Of a stretch of 64,000 nucleotides of DNA, positions 1-8,730 are shown piece by piece. How positions within the stretch are numbered: the first letter of the stretch is position 1; every line of letters begins with the position of its first letter. Under the pieces are notes generated by a model that saw only the letters and a list, made by a program, of their open reading frames with translations, made no database searches and had not been told where the DNA came from. The stretch lies in the NCBI RefSeq assembly GCF_003730295.1, contig NZ_QTSZ01000037.1, positions 124,001-188,000 on the forward strand, given 5' to 3'. The stretch comes from Ornithinibacillus gellani. GTDB lineage: Bacteria > Bacillota > Bacilli > Bacillales > Amphibacillaceae. Both the position numbers and the translations under genes were made by a program.

Positions 1-432
1 AGAATTCGTTGGGGTACCAACAATCATTGCTTCCTTTTTTTCACTTGGCATCAAAAACTGCTTTTTTACTTCCGCTCGATCGGTAAATACCTTCCGTAAA
101 TCAGAATCACTTTCCAACCATTGGTCATCTAGTTTGGCAAGCTCATCATCACTCGTTTCAGAAACCCAAGAAGTTCCGTCATCAAAAATAATAATAATTC
201 GACTAGCTGGATCTTTTACCCGTTCGGTTGTATCAATAATCAAATCCCGGTCTGTGTAACTTTCCACCATTACAGATACTTTTGTTGCGGTTTGTTGCAT
301 ACCTTTTTCAGCTTCTTGAATATGGAAATTCTCAAAAAACTCGAGTAATAAAATCGTCAGGATTAATAAGACAAAAGAAACTAGCAATAAAATGGTTATT
401 GCTAGCTTACCGACAACACTTCTCCAAAACAT
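1..432 (-). CDS. resE: Sensor histidine kinase ResE, N-terminal part (truncated by window edge)
   Basis: This is the first 144 codons of the ResE sensor kinase, the partner of ResD in the response to low oxygen and nitric oxide. The protein begins MFWRSVVGKLAITILLL, a membrane segment (about residues 9-30) followed by an EFFENF stretch, as in B. subtilis ResE. An extracytoplasmic sensor region follows. The HAMP, PAS, DHp and ATPase domains lie beyond the left edge. The ATG overlaps the resD stop as TAATG, so the two genes are translationally coupled. Identity comes from the N-terminal sequence plus the position directly after resD. Nothing can be said about the intactness of the missing kinase domain. 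Confidence 0.88.
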   Translation of the reverse strand, partial: MFWRSVVGKLAITILLLVSFVLLILTILLLEFFENFHIQEAEKGMQQTATKVSVMVESYTDRDLIIDTTERVKDPASRIIIIFDDGTSWVSETSDDELAKLDDQWLESDSDLRKVFTDRAEVKKQFLMPSEKKEAMIVGTPTNS

Positions 433-1148
433 TAGACTGTTTCCACCTCAAATTTATAGCCTACGCCCCAGACTGTAACAATCATCTTTGCAGCTTCTTT
501 TGAAGCGCTATTTAATTTCTCGCGAAGCCGCTTTACATGTGTATCCACTGTTCGTAGGTCTCCAAAGAATTCATATTGCCACACTTCTTTTAATAATTGT
601 TCGCGATTAAATACTTTATCAGGTGTTTTCGCTAAAAAGCAAAGTAATTCATACTCTTTTGGTGTCAAATTAACTTCTTTTCCTTCAGCAGTAACACGAT
701 GAGCATCATGATCAATCGTTAGATGAGGAAATACGAGAATATTCTTAGCTTGTGTGTCTACTTCAGAATAGTTAGAAGCAGTAGCTCTTCTCAATAAGGC
801 TTTCACGCGTAGAACAACTTCCCTTGGGCTAAACGGTTTTACTATATAATCATCTGTACCAACTTCAAATCCTTGCACGCGATTAGCTTCTTCACCTTTT
901 GCTGTTAGCATAATCACTGGGGTGTTTTTTTCTTTTCGTAGCTCCTGACAGACCTCAATTCCATCCATTTCAGGCATCATGAGGTCAAGCAAAATAACAT
1001 CATAGTTATTGGTTAAAGCGAGCTCTAAGGCATCGCTACCATTATCTGCTTCATCAACTACATAATCTTCGCGCTCCAAATACATACGAAGCAAGCGGCG
1101 AATGCGATCTTCATCATCTACAACAAGTAGTTTAATTTCTTCTGCCAT
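432..1148 (-). CDS. resD: Response regulator ResD
   Basis: OmpR/PhoB-type response regulator of 238 aa that activates aerobic and anaerobic respiration genes, including its own resABC neighbours. The receiver domain (about residues 5-120) has the acidic pair D11-D12, the phosphoacceptor D55 in LLDLMMPEMDG and the conserved lysine in DDYIVKPF. The winged-helix DNA-binding domain (about 135-235) ends with the typical RTVDTHVKRLREK and TVWGVGYKFE motifs. It follows resC by about 126 bases with a terminator-like hairpin between them, so it may have its own promoter as well as read-through from resABC. Length and order match B. subtilis. Confidence 0.97.
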   Translation of the reverse strand: MAEEIKLLVVDDEDRIRRLLRMYLEREDYVVDEADNGSDALELALTNNYDVILLDLMMPEMDGIEVCQELRKEKNTPVIMLTAKGEEANRVQGFEVGTDDYIVKPFSPREVVLRVKALLRRATASNYSEVDTQAKNILVFPHLTIDHDAHRVTAEGKEVNLTPKEYELLCFLAKTPDKVFNREQLLKEVWQYEFFGDLRTVDTHVKRLREKLNSASKEAAKMIVTVWGVGYKFEVETV

Positions 1149-1212
1149 GCGTATTCCCCTTTCAACATTCTATTCACTAGTATAAACGAAGCGACAAAAA
1201 AAGTATAAGAAT

Positions 1213-1256
1213 AAAAACAAGACACCCGTAAGCAATACATAGAATGTCTTGTTTTT
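1213..1256 (-). terminator. Intrinsic terminator after resC
   Basis: A perfect 12-bp inverted repeat (1213-1224 with 1245-1256) encloses a 20-base loop. In the minus direction the right arm runs into TTTTT. It lies between the resC stop and the resD promoter region and probably attenuates resABC transcription before resDE. The long loop makes it weaker than a textbook terminator. Confidence 0.6.
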
Positions 1257-1274
1257 TGTATTTACATGGAAGGA

Positions 1275-2465
1275 TTATGCATAGGAATGCAAACCGGCCA
1301 ATATCAGATTTACGGCAATAAGGTTAAACATGATGATGGCAAAGCCACCTACCGCAAGCCATGCTGATTTTTCGCCATGCCAGCCTCTTGACAGACGTAA
1401 ATGTAAGAAAGCTGCATAGAAGAACCAGGTTACGAGCGCCCATACCTCTTTTGGATCCCAGCCCCAGAATCGATCCCATGCTATCTGCGCCCAAATTGCG
1501 GCAAATATCAGTCCTCCAAGCGTAAATACCGGAAAGCCAATTGCTACAGAGCGATAGGTAATTTCATCTAGTAAATCAAGCTTGGATCGTTTTAGTAATG
1601 GCTGTAATGCCGCACCAAGACGTTTTCGCAAAATCAAACGTAGTAGTAAATAAATGATTGAACCTGTAATAAATGACCATATTATTGTATTTAGTTTTTT
1701 ACCCGCATCTGCACCATGCATCCAAGCAGGTGCTTCAAATAACGGAGTCATTGCATCACTGGTCAATAGCTCACCATCTGTTGGTCCAGCAATAGGTGGA
1801 AGCGTATAAGTTGATGTTAGTGTTTTATTATCAACAGGATATTCAAATGTTGCTTCGTAATTCATTATACTAAAAGTCACTGAGATGACACTAAAGCCAA
1901 CAAATAGAATTAATGAGTATAAAACAATTTCCAACCAAGTTGTACGTTTGCTGCGTACGGTTTGATCGATTTTCTTAATTAAATAAGCTAGTCCAGTTAC
2001 AAAGCTAATAGCAAGTAATCCTTCACCAAGAGCTACTGTTGTTACATGAATATACAACCAATGGCTTTGAAGTGATGGAACAAGTGGTGAAATTTCTCTT
2101 GGAAACATACTTGCATAAGCAATCACAATAATCGCAACAGGTAGTGCGAATAAGCCAATAATAGATAAGCGATAAATAAAGTACAGTACAATAAATGCCA
2201 ATACCATCGCCATTCCGAAAAATGTCATGAATTCAAACATATTACTCACTGGTGCATGTCCACTAGCAATCCATCTCGTAATGAAATAGACAATTTGTGC
2301 TAAAAAACCGATCAAGGTTAAGGTAATACCAATTTTACCGGACAAACTTTTTTTATTACCTTTTCCTTTATCTTTTATTGTTGCGCCAAAGAAAGCAGTC
2401 GCGATGATATATAAAACGAATGCAACATAGAGCATCGTACTGCTTAGGCCCAATAGGTCACCCAT
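1275..2465 (-). CDS. resC: Cytochrome c biogenesis protein ResC (CcsA/CcmC-like)
   Basis: Polytopic membrane protein of 396 aa of the System II cytochrome c maturation complex, which moves heme to the outside of the membrane and attaches it to apocytochrome with ResB. The tryptophan-rich WWD-type signature is visible near the C-terminus ([14 protein letters not shown], about residues 340-353), with flanking histidines in [12 protein letters not shown]. The upstream loop [11 protein letters not shown] is also typical. About eight transmembrane stretches are seen. A GGAGG ribosome site sits seven bases before the ATG, and the gene starts 27 bases after resB. Length fits the family. Confidence 0.95.
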   Translation of the reverse strand: MGDLLGLSSTMLYVAFVLYIIATAFFGATIKDKGKGNKKSLSGKIGITLTLIGFLAQIVYFITRWIASGHAPVSNMFEFMTFFGMAMVLAFIVLYFIYRLSIIGLFALPVAIIVIAYASMFPREISPLVPSLQSHWLYIHVTTVALGEGLLAISFVTGLAYLIKKIDQTVRSKRTTWLEIVLYSLILFVGFSVISVTFSIMNYEATFEYPVDNKTLTSTYTLPPIAGPTDGELLTSDAMTPLFEAPAWMHGADAGKKLNTIIWSFITGSIIYLLLRLILRKRLGAALQPLLKRSKLDLLDEITYRSVAIGFPVFTLGGLIFAAIWAQIAWDRFWGWDPKEVWALVTWFFYAAFLHLRLSRGWHGEKSAWLAVGGFAIIMFNLIAVNLILAGLHSYA

Positions 2466-2491
2466 TAAAAAACCTCCCTGAATGGATCAAG

Positions 2492-4132
2492 TTATTCCTC
2501 TAATTCTTGTTGATCCACTACCATATTAATATTTGTTCCTTCAATTGCTTTTTCAATATCTTTTTTAACCCCAAACCAGTTCTTATTCGTATGTGCTGCA
2601 ACAAGAAGGCCATCTCCCTTTGGATTTACCCAAATTCTTCGATGCTGCCAGTACATGCCTTGAATAACACCAATCATGAAAATTGCTGCTCCAAATATAA
2701 AGAATGGCAAGGTATAATCTCTTTTTACGGTTAAACCACTTACGTTATGCATGGAGAAATCCTGAATACTCACTTTATATTTATTTTCTCCAGTTGCATC
2801 AATGTTTTTTCCGATTCCGATAAAGCTTACCTCTGGTGTATCACTTTCTGGTGGATAAATTAATAATACAAATGCCGGATTACGCGGGTAATTCGTTTGG
2901 GATGCTGGTTCCCCGTCCTGAAAAACATAATCCGGGAAATATTCCTCCACTTTTACGCGGAATCCATTTTCAAGCTCATATTCAGCTTTTGGTTCTGTTA
3001 AAGATATCGAAAATTCATCCAGTTTTTGCTCATCAGCATCATCTGTCTCATGAATGATAAAAGACATACTTGTAAATTCATTTTCCTGATATCCTGCCTG
3101 ATAAAGGGTATAGCCATCAAATTTCAATGGTTGGTTCATTCGAATGTCTGATTCAATTATCTTTTCTAAATCAGGCTCTGCCCCTGGGACATCTGCATTA
3201 TTATCTTTATAAATAATAGCATCTGTTTGGAAATTACTTGGAATCATACCACCTTGCTTTTCGATGGCTGCTTTAAATTTCTCATCATCTGCATCATAGG
3301 TCTCTAAAGTGAATTTTTTATTTTCAATATAATATTCACCATGGGTTCCTGGAATAACAATTTGTTCTCCTTCTCGCACCCATACGTATTCATCCATAAA
3401 TAATATGGGTGTGAAGCGTAGTAGTGCGGCGAGTAAGATAATGATAAGACCTATATGATTGACATATGGACCCCAACGGGAAAATCTTCCTTTTTCCGCT
3501 AAAATATACCCATCTTCATCTCTTACATTATAGCGTTGCTTTTTTAAGCGGTTTTTGACCTTTTCAATATCCTCTGGGCTGACTTGCTCCGTTTCACTAA
3601 ATAAACGCTGTCTATTTAGAAATGTTTCATGTCGTTTTGCTTTTTGTATTTTCAATGCTTTGTATAATGGTACAAATCTATCGATACTACAAATAACGAG
3701 TGAAACACCAATCATGGCAACAAGCAGCATATACCACCATGATCCAAATAAATCATGGAACCCCAGCTGGTAGTATATCTTCCCTAGAATACCGTATCGA
3801 TCCTCATAAAATATCGCGGGATCTCTTGAAATGGCATCACTTGGTATGTATTGTTGTTGTGGAAAAATAGTTCCCACGGCAGACGCGATTAATGTAATAA
3901 CAATTAACCACACCCCGACCTTTACAGAGGAAAAGAAATTCCATGTTTTATCTATAATTGATTTATTATAGGTTTGAGAACGTCTTGCACTACCGTCATA
4001 TCGCATATTTAAGAGTTTTTTCTTGTCATTTCCATCAATATGCTGATTCCCTTCGATTGGTTTTCCGCATGCCTCACAAAGGACAGTTCCTTCCGGGTTT
4101 ACGTGACCGCATTCGCATTTTATTTTTTTCAT
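2492..4132 (-). CDS. resB: Cytochrome c biogenesis protein ResB (Ccs1)
   Basis: Membrane partner of ResC in System II cytochrome c biogenesis, 546 aa from the chosen start. The N-terminus carries a small zinc-ribbon (KCECGH...CEACG, residues 4-25), then the DMRYDGSARRSQTYNK-like region shared with B. subtilis ResB, four transmembrane segments and a large extracytoplasmic domain. An in-frame GTG lies 15 bases upstream (4147), but its bases form the GAGGG ribosome site for the ATG at 4132, so the ATG is preferred. It begins 33 bases after the resA stop, giving the conserved resA-resB-resC order. Confidence 0.95.
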   Translation of the reverse strand: MKKIKCECGHVNPEGTVLCEACGKPIEGNQHIDGNDKKKLLNMRYDGSARRSQTYNKSIIDKTWNFFSSVKVGVWLIVITLIASAVGTIFPQQQYIPSDAISRDPAIFYEDRYGILGKIYYQLGFHDLFGSWWYMLLVAMIGVSLVICSIDRFVPLYKALKIQKAKRHETFLNRQRLFSETEQVSPEDIEKVKNRLKKQRYNVRDEDGYILAEKGRFSRWGPYVNHIGLIIILLAALLRFTPILFMDEYVWVREGEQIVIPGTHGEYYIENKKFTLETYDADDEKFKAAIEKQGGMIPSNFQTDAIIYKDNNADVPGAEPDLEKIIESDIRMNQPLKFDGYTLYQAGYQENEFTSMSFIIHETDDADEQKLDEFSISLTEPKAEYELENGFRVKVEEYFPDYVFQDGEPASQTNYPRNPAFVLLIYPPESDTPEVSFIGIGKNIDATGENKYKVSIQDFSMHNVSGLTVKRDYTLPFFIFGAAIFMIGVIQGMYWQHRRIWVNPKGDGLLVAAHTNKNWFGVKKDIEKAIEGTNINMVVDQQELEE

Positions 4133-4165
4133 AAGTAAATCCCTCACAATACTTCTAAATGGAAT

Positions 4166-4738
4166 TTATTTCGGTTCGATTTTCTGAAGGTAATCTTCTA
4201 ATTTTTCTAATGTAAGCGCTCCTTCTACCTTGTCTACAATTTTACCTTCTGGACTGATAAAAAAGGTACTTGGAATCGGTCCAATCTTGTATAACTCTCT
4301 GACACGGTCTGATTTGTCATGTGGTATTGGGAAGGTTAAACCATACTTTTCGATAAAATTATCAATGACCAATTGTGTTGCATCTAAGCTTACGGCAACA
4401 ATTTCAATCCCTTTTTCTTTATATTCCGGATATAATTCTTGCATAAATGGCATTTCTTTTTCACATGGCTTACAGAATGTCGCCCAGAAATTTAGCATGA
4501 CCCCTTTACCACGTAGTTCGCTAAGTCTGATGGTTTCAGTTTCATTGTTTTTGTTGACCTGTGTTAATTGAAAATCCGGTGCTTCATCTCCTACACCGTA
4601 GATGGATTTATCTTTTTGGAAATTCGACACAAGTGCAAAAATGACTGCTGCCAATAAAACTGCCAATATAATGGTTCTAAATATAAAACGATTGCGCTTT
4701 TTATTTTTTTTGTCTTTTCTTACCTGATCAAGGCTCAC
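4166..4738 (-). CDS. resA: Thiol-disulfide oxidoreductase ResA
   Basis: Membrane-anchored thioredoxin-like reductase of 190 aa that reduces the CXXCH heme-binding cysteines of apocytochrome c outside the membrane. A basic N-terminus precedes one membrane anchor (about residues 17-37), then the TlpA/ResA fold. The active site is WATFCKPCEKEMPF, that is CKPC where B. subtilis has CEPC; the glutamate three residues after the second Cys is kept. A cis-proline region follows (GPIPSTFFI). An ATG lies 21 bases upstream (4759), but AAGGAG sits eight bases before the GTG at 4738, so GTG is the likely start. Confidence 0.95.
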   Translation of the reverse strand: MSLDQVRKDKKNKKRNRFIFRTIILAVLLAAVIFALVSNFQKDKSIYGVGDEAPDFQLTQVNKNNETETIRLSELRGKGVMLNFWATFCKPCEKEMPFMQELYPEYKEKGIEIVAVSLDATQLVIDNFIEKYGLTFPIPHDKSDRVRELYKIGPIPSTFFISPEGKIVDKVEGALTLEKLEDYLQKIEPK

Positions 4739-4789
4739 GTTTATCACTCCTTGTGCCATTATACCATCTATACACAGTGGTAAATTTGT

Positions 4790-5527
4790 CTAATGTTTAA
4801 CAATTGATAGCGCAAGATTTCTCATCTGCTTCACTTCTTTTGGTGTAAGAGCGCGATATTGTCCAAGTGTAAGTCCATCAAGTGTTAGCAGACCGTATTT
4901 TAAACGTTTCAACCTTGAAACAGGATAACCCAACTGGTCCAACATTCGTCGAATATGCCTGTTCTTTCCTTCATTTAATGTAATCTCCAAGTGCATTTTG
5001 TTCTTCTTTTTGTCAATAGATTGGACACGATAGTTTGTTGCCTTTAATAAATCGCCTTGATGTTTGATTCCTTCAAGGATTGTTCGCAATTCTTTATTGC
5101 GTGGGATGCCGTCAATGGTTAATTCATAGACTTTATCAACTTCATGTCTCGGATGCATAAGCAAATTTGCGAATTCACCGTCATTTGTCATTAATAAAAT
5201 GCCAGATGTCTCATAGTCAAGACGACCTATAGGAAAGATTCGTTCCTTCACTTCTGGTAAATAATCGGTAACTACGCTTCTCCCCTTATCATCAGAAACA
5301 CTTGAAATAACGCCACGGGGTTTATAAAACAAGTAGTAAACAGGCGCTTCTTTTTCCAGTTCCACTCCATCTACCTCTATTACATCGTTAGGGGTTACCT
5401 TTGTTCCAAGTGTTTGCACAACCTTGTGGTTTACCTTAACTTTACCTTCCAATATAAGTGCTTCTGCTTTTCGGCGGGAAGTGACTCCGCTTTGAGCAAT
5501 CACTTTTTGCAGTCTTTCCAATGTCAT
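4790..5527 (-). CDS. rluB: 23S rRNA pseudouridine synthase RluB
   Basis: Pseudouridine synthase of the RsuA/RluB family, 245 aa, expected to modify the peptidyl-transferase region of 23S rRNA. An S4 RNA-binding domain occupies about residues 1-60 (RLQKVIAQSGVTSRRKAEALI). The catalytic aspartate lies in GRLDYETSGILLMTNDG (about residue 105), and the C-terminal NEGKNRHIRRMLDQLGYPV motif is typical. It is the first gene of a leftward run into resABC, as in B. subtilis where rluB precedes resA. Length is normal. Confidence 0.95.
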   Translation of the reverse strand: MTLERLQKVIAQSGVTSRRKAEALILEGKVKVNHKVVQTLGTKVTPNDVIEVDGVELEKEAPVYYLFYKPRGVISSVSDDKGRSVVTDYLPEVKERIFPIGRLDYETSGILLMTNDGEFANLLMHPRHEVDKVYELTIDGIPRNKELRTILEGIKHQGDLLKATNYRVQSIDKKKNKMHLEITLNEGKNRHIRRMLDQLGYPVSRLKRLKYGLLTLDGLTLGQYRALTPKEVKQMRNLALSIVKH

Positions 5528-5575
5528 ATTATCACCATGTTTTTCTGTAAATTTAATATCTAACGATTCAGGTTC

Positions 5576-5606
5576 ATTATATCAATTAGCATGAGCAGTT
5601 CGACAA
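5576..5606 (-). promoter_or_regulatory. Candidate SigA promoter for rluB-res
   Basis: On the minus strand TTGTCG (5601-5606) and TATAAT (5576-5581) are separated by 19 bases, and the -10 is preceded by TGA, giving an extended TGnTATAAT. It lies about 50 bases upstream of the rluB start. The long spacer and weak -35 keep this tentative. Confidence 0.4.
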
Positions 5607-5703
5607 ACATCATGTACAGCTATTATTCCCGATATGAGTATAACACAATCAAGATGTTTTTTAATCATTTAGGGTTTGGGAAATGATATCTGTAACATAA
5701 AAA

Positions 5704-5725
5704 AACCTCTACACATGTAGAGGTT
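5704..5725 (-). terminator. Terminator of the dacB-spmA-spmB operon
   Basis: A palindrome of AACCTCTACA and TGTAGAGGTT arms (5704-5713 and 5716-5725) is followed in the minus direction by a run of T. It lies about 70 bases after the spmB stop. Confidence 0.8.
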
Positions 5726-5796
5726 GCTAAATGAGATAGTCACAGCGGTTCCTTTAGAGTTCTTAATCAAATTGAAAAAGCTTTTTATGTGGTTCA

Positions 5797-6327
5797 TTAA
5801 CCAAATACGAGGGTTACGATAATGATAGATGCCATAATTCCAATTAAATCTGCGAGCAACCCGACTTTTAATGCATATTTCATTCTCTTAATTCCGACTG
5901 CACCAAAGTATATGGTAAGAATGTATAATGTCGTATCCGTGCTCCCTTGCATAGTAGAAGCTAATCGCCCAATGAATGAATCTGGTCCATGTGAACCGAC
6001 TAGCTCATTTGTCACCCCAAGTGCAGCTGTTCCCGAGATTGGTCTTACAAGTGCTAGGGGAATTATTTCTGGTGGGATACCAATCCATGCCAATATAGGA
6101 GAAAGTAATTGTGTGAAAGCCTCAAGTGCTCCTGAGCTACGTAAAATAGAGATAGACACGATCATTCCCACTAAAAATGGAAGCAATGAAAATGCCATCT
6201 GAATCCCCTCTTTACCTCCTTCTGTAAACAGTTCATAAGCAGGAAGTCTTTTCCAAAGGGCAGCTCCTAAGATGACAAGAAGCATACATGGAATAATCCA
6301 CGTACTCATTTGGGAGATGGTTTCCAT
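5797..6327 (-). CDS. spmB: Spore maturation protein B
   Basis: Nucleoside-transporter-gate-type membrane protein of 176 aa needed with SpmA for proper dehydration of the spore core. The conserved VRPISGTAALGVTNELV and GPDSFIGRLASTMQGSTDTTLYIL blocks are clear, with about four to five hydrophobic segments. It starts two bases after spmA ends, so the two are coupled, and it is followed by a strong terminator. The sequence and length match B. subtilis SpmB closely. Confidence 0.96.
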   Translation of the reverse strand: METISQMSTWIIPCMLLVILGAALWKRLPAYELFTEGGKEGIQMAFSLLPFLVGMIVSISILRSSGALEAFTQLLSPILAWIGIPPEIIPLALVRPISGTAALGVTNELVGSHGPDSFIGRLASTMQGSTDTTLYILTIYFGAVGIKRMKYALKVGLLADLIGIMASIIIVTLVFG

Positions 6328-6328
6328 T

Positions 6329-6916
6329 TTACCCCCCCTTTTTTCGATGCTGATGATAGTAATATCGATCTAACAACAGCGCTCCTGTCGTGGAAATTGC
6401 AGTTGCCAAAATGGTAACAACAACAATTTCTGTTGGAAATACTGATTGATGTTGGATTCGGATTGCTATAACAGTAGTAGGAATTAAAGTTAGTCCCGAG
6501 GTGTTCAATGCTAAAAAAGTAATCATGGAACGTGATGCTTCATCAGAATTACTTCGTTTTTTCATTTGTTCCATAGCTTTTAGCCCCATTGGTGTTGCTG
6601 CATTTCCCAGTCCTAATAAATTAGCAGAAATAGATGAAACAATATAACCAATTGCTGGGTCATTTTTTGGTAAATCCGGAAATAGACGAACGACGATTGG
6701 CCGTAATAACTTGCCGAGTTTGTTTAATAATCCAGCCTTCTCAGCTATTTTCATAATTCCAAGCCAAAATACCAAAATGCTAATGAGTCCAATTGATAAA
6801 GTAACAGCTTCCTGGGCACTTTCAAGTATGGCTATATTGACTTCATTCATCGTACCATTCATCATCGCATATACAATTCCGACAATCGCCATTCCTGCCC
6901 AGATTAGATGGACCAT
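6329..6916 (-). CDS. spmA: Spore maturation protein A
   Basis: Membrane protein of about 195 aa, partner of SpmB in spore core dehydration. Conserved blocks include FWLGIMKIAEKAGLL, GLGNAATPMGLKAMEQMKK and EASRSMITFLALNTSGLTLIPTTVIA. The frame stays open 54 bases further upstream, but the ATG at 6916 (MVHLIW) has a GGTGG ribosome site seven bases before it and aligns with B. subtilis SpmA, so it is preferred. It overlaps the end of dacB by 13 bases, which implies coupled translation. Confidence 0.95.
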   Translation of the reverse strand: MVHLIWAGMAIVGIVYAMMNGTMNEVNIAILESAQEAVTLSIGLISILVFWLGIMKIAEKAGLLNKLGKLLRPIVVRLFPDLPKNDPAIGYIVSSISANLLGLGNAATPMGLKAMEQMKKRSNSDEASRSMITFLALNTSGLTLIPTTVIAIRIQHQSVFPTEIVVVTILATAISTTGALLLDRYYYHQHRKKGG

Positions 6917-7848
6917 GGCAAATCCACCCCAGTTATTTTTGACATAACCTCCAGTATGACTTCTCTCCATGTGTGAATTTGATTTTTTGAGTCCAACTGT
7001 GTATCTTTTGAAGGTGAAGCAGAGGTTTGTCCTTTTTCTTCTAAGGCTTGATCTTCTAATGTTTGAAATCCATATTCAAATAACTGGATATGATCATTCC
7101 AATCATCGGGAGCCCGCAGTGTTACCGCGATTAAATCCTTACCATCTACATGAGCAGTTGAAACAAGCGTACGACCAGATATTTTTGTAAAGCCTGTTTT
7201 TCCACCGGTACAATATTTATAATAGGAGGTTAATAGTTTATTTTTATTTAACCAGCTATAGGATCTCGTTTTAGCACGGTACATCTCGGTATTGGATACT
7301 TTTGAAAATACCTTATTTTGCATGGCATATTGCATTAATAATGCCATATCGTAAGCGGTTGAATAATGATTTTCTTCATCTAAGCCATGTGGATTCGCGA
7401 AGCTCGTGTTCGTCATTCCAAGCCATCGCGCTTTTTCATTCATTAAATAAACGAAGCCTTCTTCACTACCAGCAACATGTTCACTAATGGCAATTGCAGC
7501 ATCATTGCCGGAACGAAGCATTAGCCCATAAATAAGATCTTCCAGTTTCATTTTCTCCCCTTGTTCTAAATAAATGGAAGACCCCTCTGTGTAGATGGCC
7601 TTTCTGCTTGTCGTCACCATATCATCCATTTTTCCAGATTCGATTGCCAAAATTGCGGTCATGATCTTCGTGATACTCGCAATCGGTCGTTTTTCATGGG
7701 CTGCTTTTTCATAGAGCACCCTTCCCGATTTCGCATCCAAAAGTACAGCTTGTTGGGCAGATACCGCTGGGGCAGCTTGTGGCTGAAGTGGTTGAGCGGC
7801 TATCACCAATAGACATATAAGAACAAAAGCAATGATGCGTTTGTGCAT
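6904..7848 (-). CDS. dacB: D-alanyl-D-alanine carboxypeptidase DacB (PBP5*)
   Basis: Low-molecular-weight penicillin-binding protein that trims stem peptides during spore cortex synthesis and so limits cross-linking. A signal peptide spans about residues 1-27. The three penicillin-binding motifs are present: SITK at S58-K61, SGN in LRSGNDAA and KTG in CTGGKTGFT. The protein is 314 aa, shorter than B. subtilis DacB as I remember it (about 380 aa); the C-terminal part after the KTG domain is reduced. GGGAGG precedes the ATG. First gene of the dacB-spmA-spmB operon, which is SigE-dependent in B. subtilis. Confidence 0.92.
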   Translation of the reverse strand: MHKRIIAFVLICLLVIAAQPLQPQAAPAVSAQQAVLLDAKSGRVLYEKAAHEKRPIASITKIMTAILAIESGKMDDMVTTSRKAIYTEGSSIYLEQGEKMKLEDLIYGLMLRSGNDAAIAISEHVAGSEEGFVYLMNEKARWLGMTNTSFANPHGLDEENHYSTAYDMALLMQYAMQNKVFSKVSNTEMYRAKTRSYSWLNKNKLLTSYYKYCTGGKTGFTKISGRTLVSTAHVDGKDLIAVTLRAPDDWNDHIQLFEYGFQTLEDQALEEKGQTSASPSKDTQLDSKNQIHTWREVILEVMSKITGVDLPWSI

Positions 7849-7881
7849 GAAGACTTCCTCCCGAAAAAAGTTTGTCCATAC

Positions 7882-7909
7882 AGTTTATGCAGTTGAACAA
7901 ACGTTATGC
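7882..7909 (-). promoter_or_regulatory. Candidate SigE promoter for dacB-spmAB
   Basis: On the minus strand GCATAAC (7903-7909) and CATAAACT (7882-7889) are 13 bases apart, resembling the mother-cell SigE consensus. They lie 34-61 bases before the dacB ATG. The homologous operon is SigE-controlled; the match itself is moderate. Confidence 0.4.
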
Positions 7910-7986
7910 TTTTCGGTAAACACAAAAAATGCCCTTCCTGAAGAAAGGCGGTGGAAATTGGTTACTATTTTCATTAGAAGAAAAAA

Positions 7987-8589
7987 TCATCTTTTTCTAC
8001 GGATTAACCATACGATTAGAATCAATCCGAATATAAGGAGCAATACATAAATGATATTTGCGTAAATATCCATATACATTACAATCGTTTCCCAGGAACC
8101 AGCCAGTTTGGCACCTAAGCTTACGAGCACTATATTCCAAAGAAACGTGCCTAAGGTCGTAAACAATAAAAATACGATCACATTCATATGTGACATACCT
8201 GCGGGAATAGATATGATACTGCGGATTAATGGAATAAAACGACAGAAGAAAATCGTCCATGGACCAAACTTGTCAAACCAAGCGTTGGCTTGATGTAGAT
8301 CTGATTTGGTCAATCGTAATATATGTCCCCATTTATCAACGATTATCTCCAATCGTCGAATATCCAGTTGTAGTCCCACAATATAAAGAATAATGGCACC
8401 AACGACTGAACCTAAGGTAGCAGCGATAACGACATACCATATTTTCGCATCAGTAAATGTTGTCATAAATCCACCAAATGTTAAAATAACCTCTGATGGT
8501 ATAGGTGGAAATATATTTTCTATAGCAATGAGAAACATGATCCCCATATATCCATATGCATTCATAATTTCAATAAGCCAATGATCCAT
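7987..8589 (-). CDS. DedA/SNARE-associated family membrane protein
   Basis: Integral membrane protein of about 200 aa of the DedA (VTT) superfamily, whose members move phospholipid carriers such as undecaprenyl phosphate across the membrane in some cases. Seen: the family signatures ENIFPPIPSEVILTFGG near the N-terminus and FCRFIPLIRSIISIPAGMSHM in the middle, with four to five membrane segments. The frame is open to 8622, but AAGGAG lies seven bases before the ATG at 8589 (MDHWLIEIM), which is the chosen start. It is unlinked to its neighbours by overlap. The substrate cannot be deduced. Confidence 0.85.
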   Translation of the reverse strand: MDHWLIEIMNAYGYMGIMFLIAIENIFPPIPSEVILTFGGFMTTFTDAKIWYVVIAATLGSVVGAIILYIVGLQLDIRRLEIIVDKWGHILRLTKSDLHQANAWFDKFGPWTIFFCRFIPLIRSIISIPAGMSHMNVIVFLLFTTLGTFLWNIVLVSLGAKLAGSWETIVMYMDIYANIIYVLLLIFGLILIVWLIRRKR

Positions 8590-8730
8590 GCCTTTACTCC
8601 TTTGTATAAAAGCTTGTACCAATGATGTATATCATTAGGTTATGACATGGATTAAAAAAATATCTCGATTTGTTTATAATTCTTATACCGGTGAATATGG
8701 AGTGACTAGAATACAATTATTAAGAATGGA

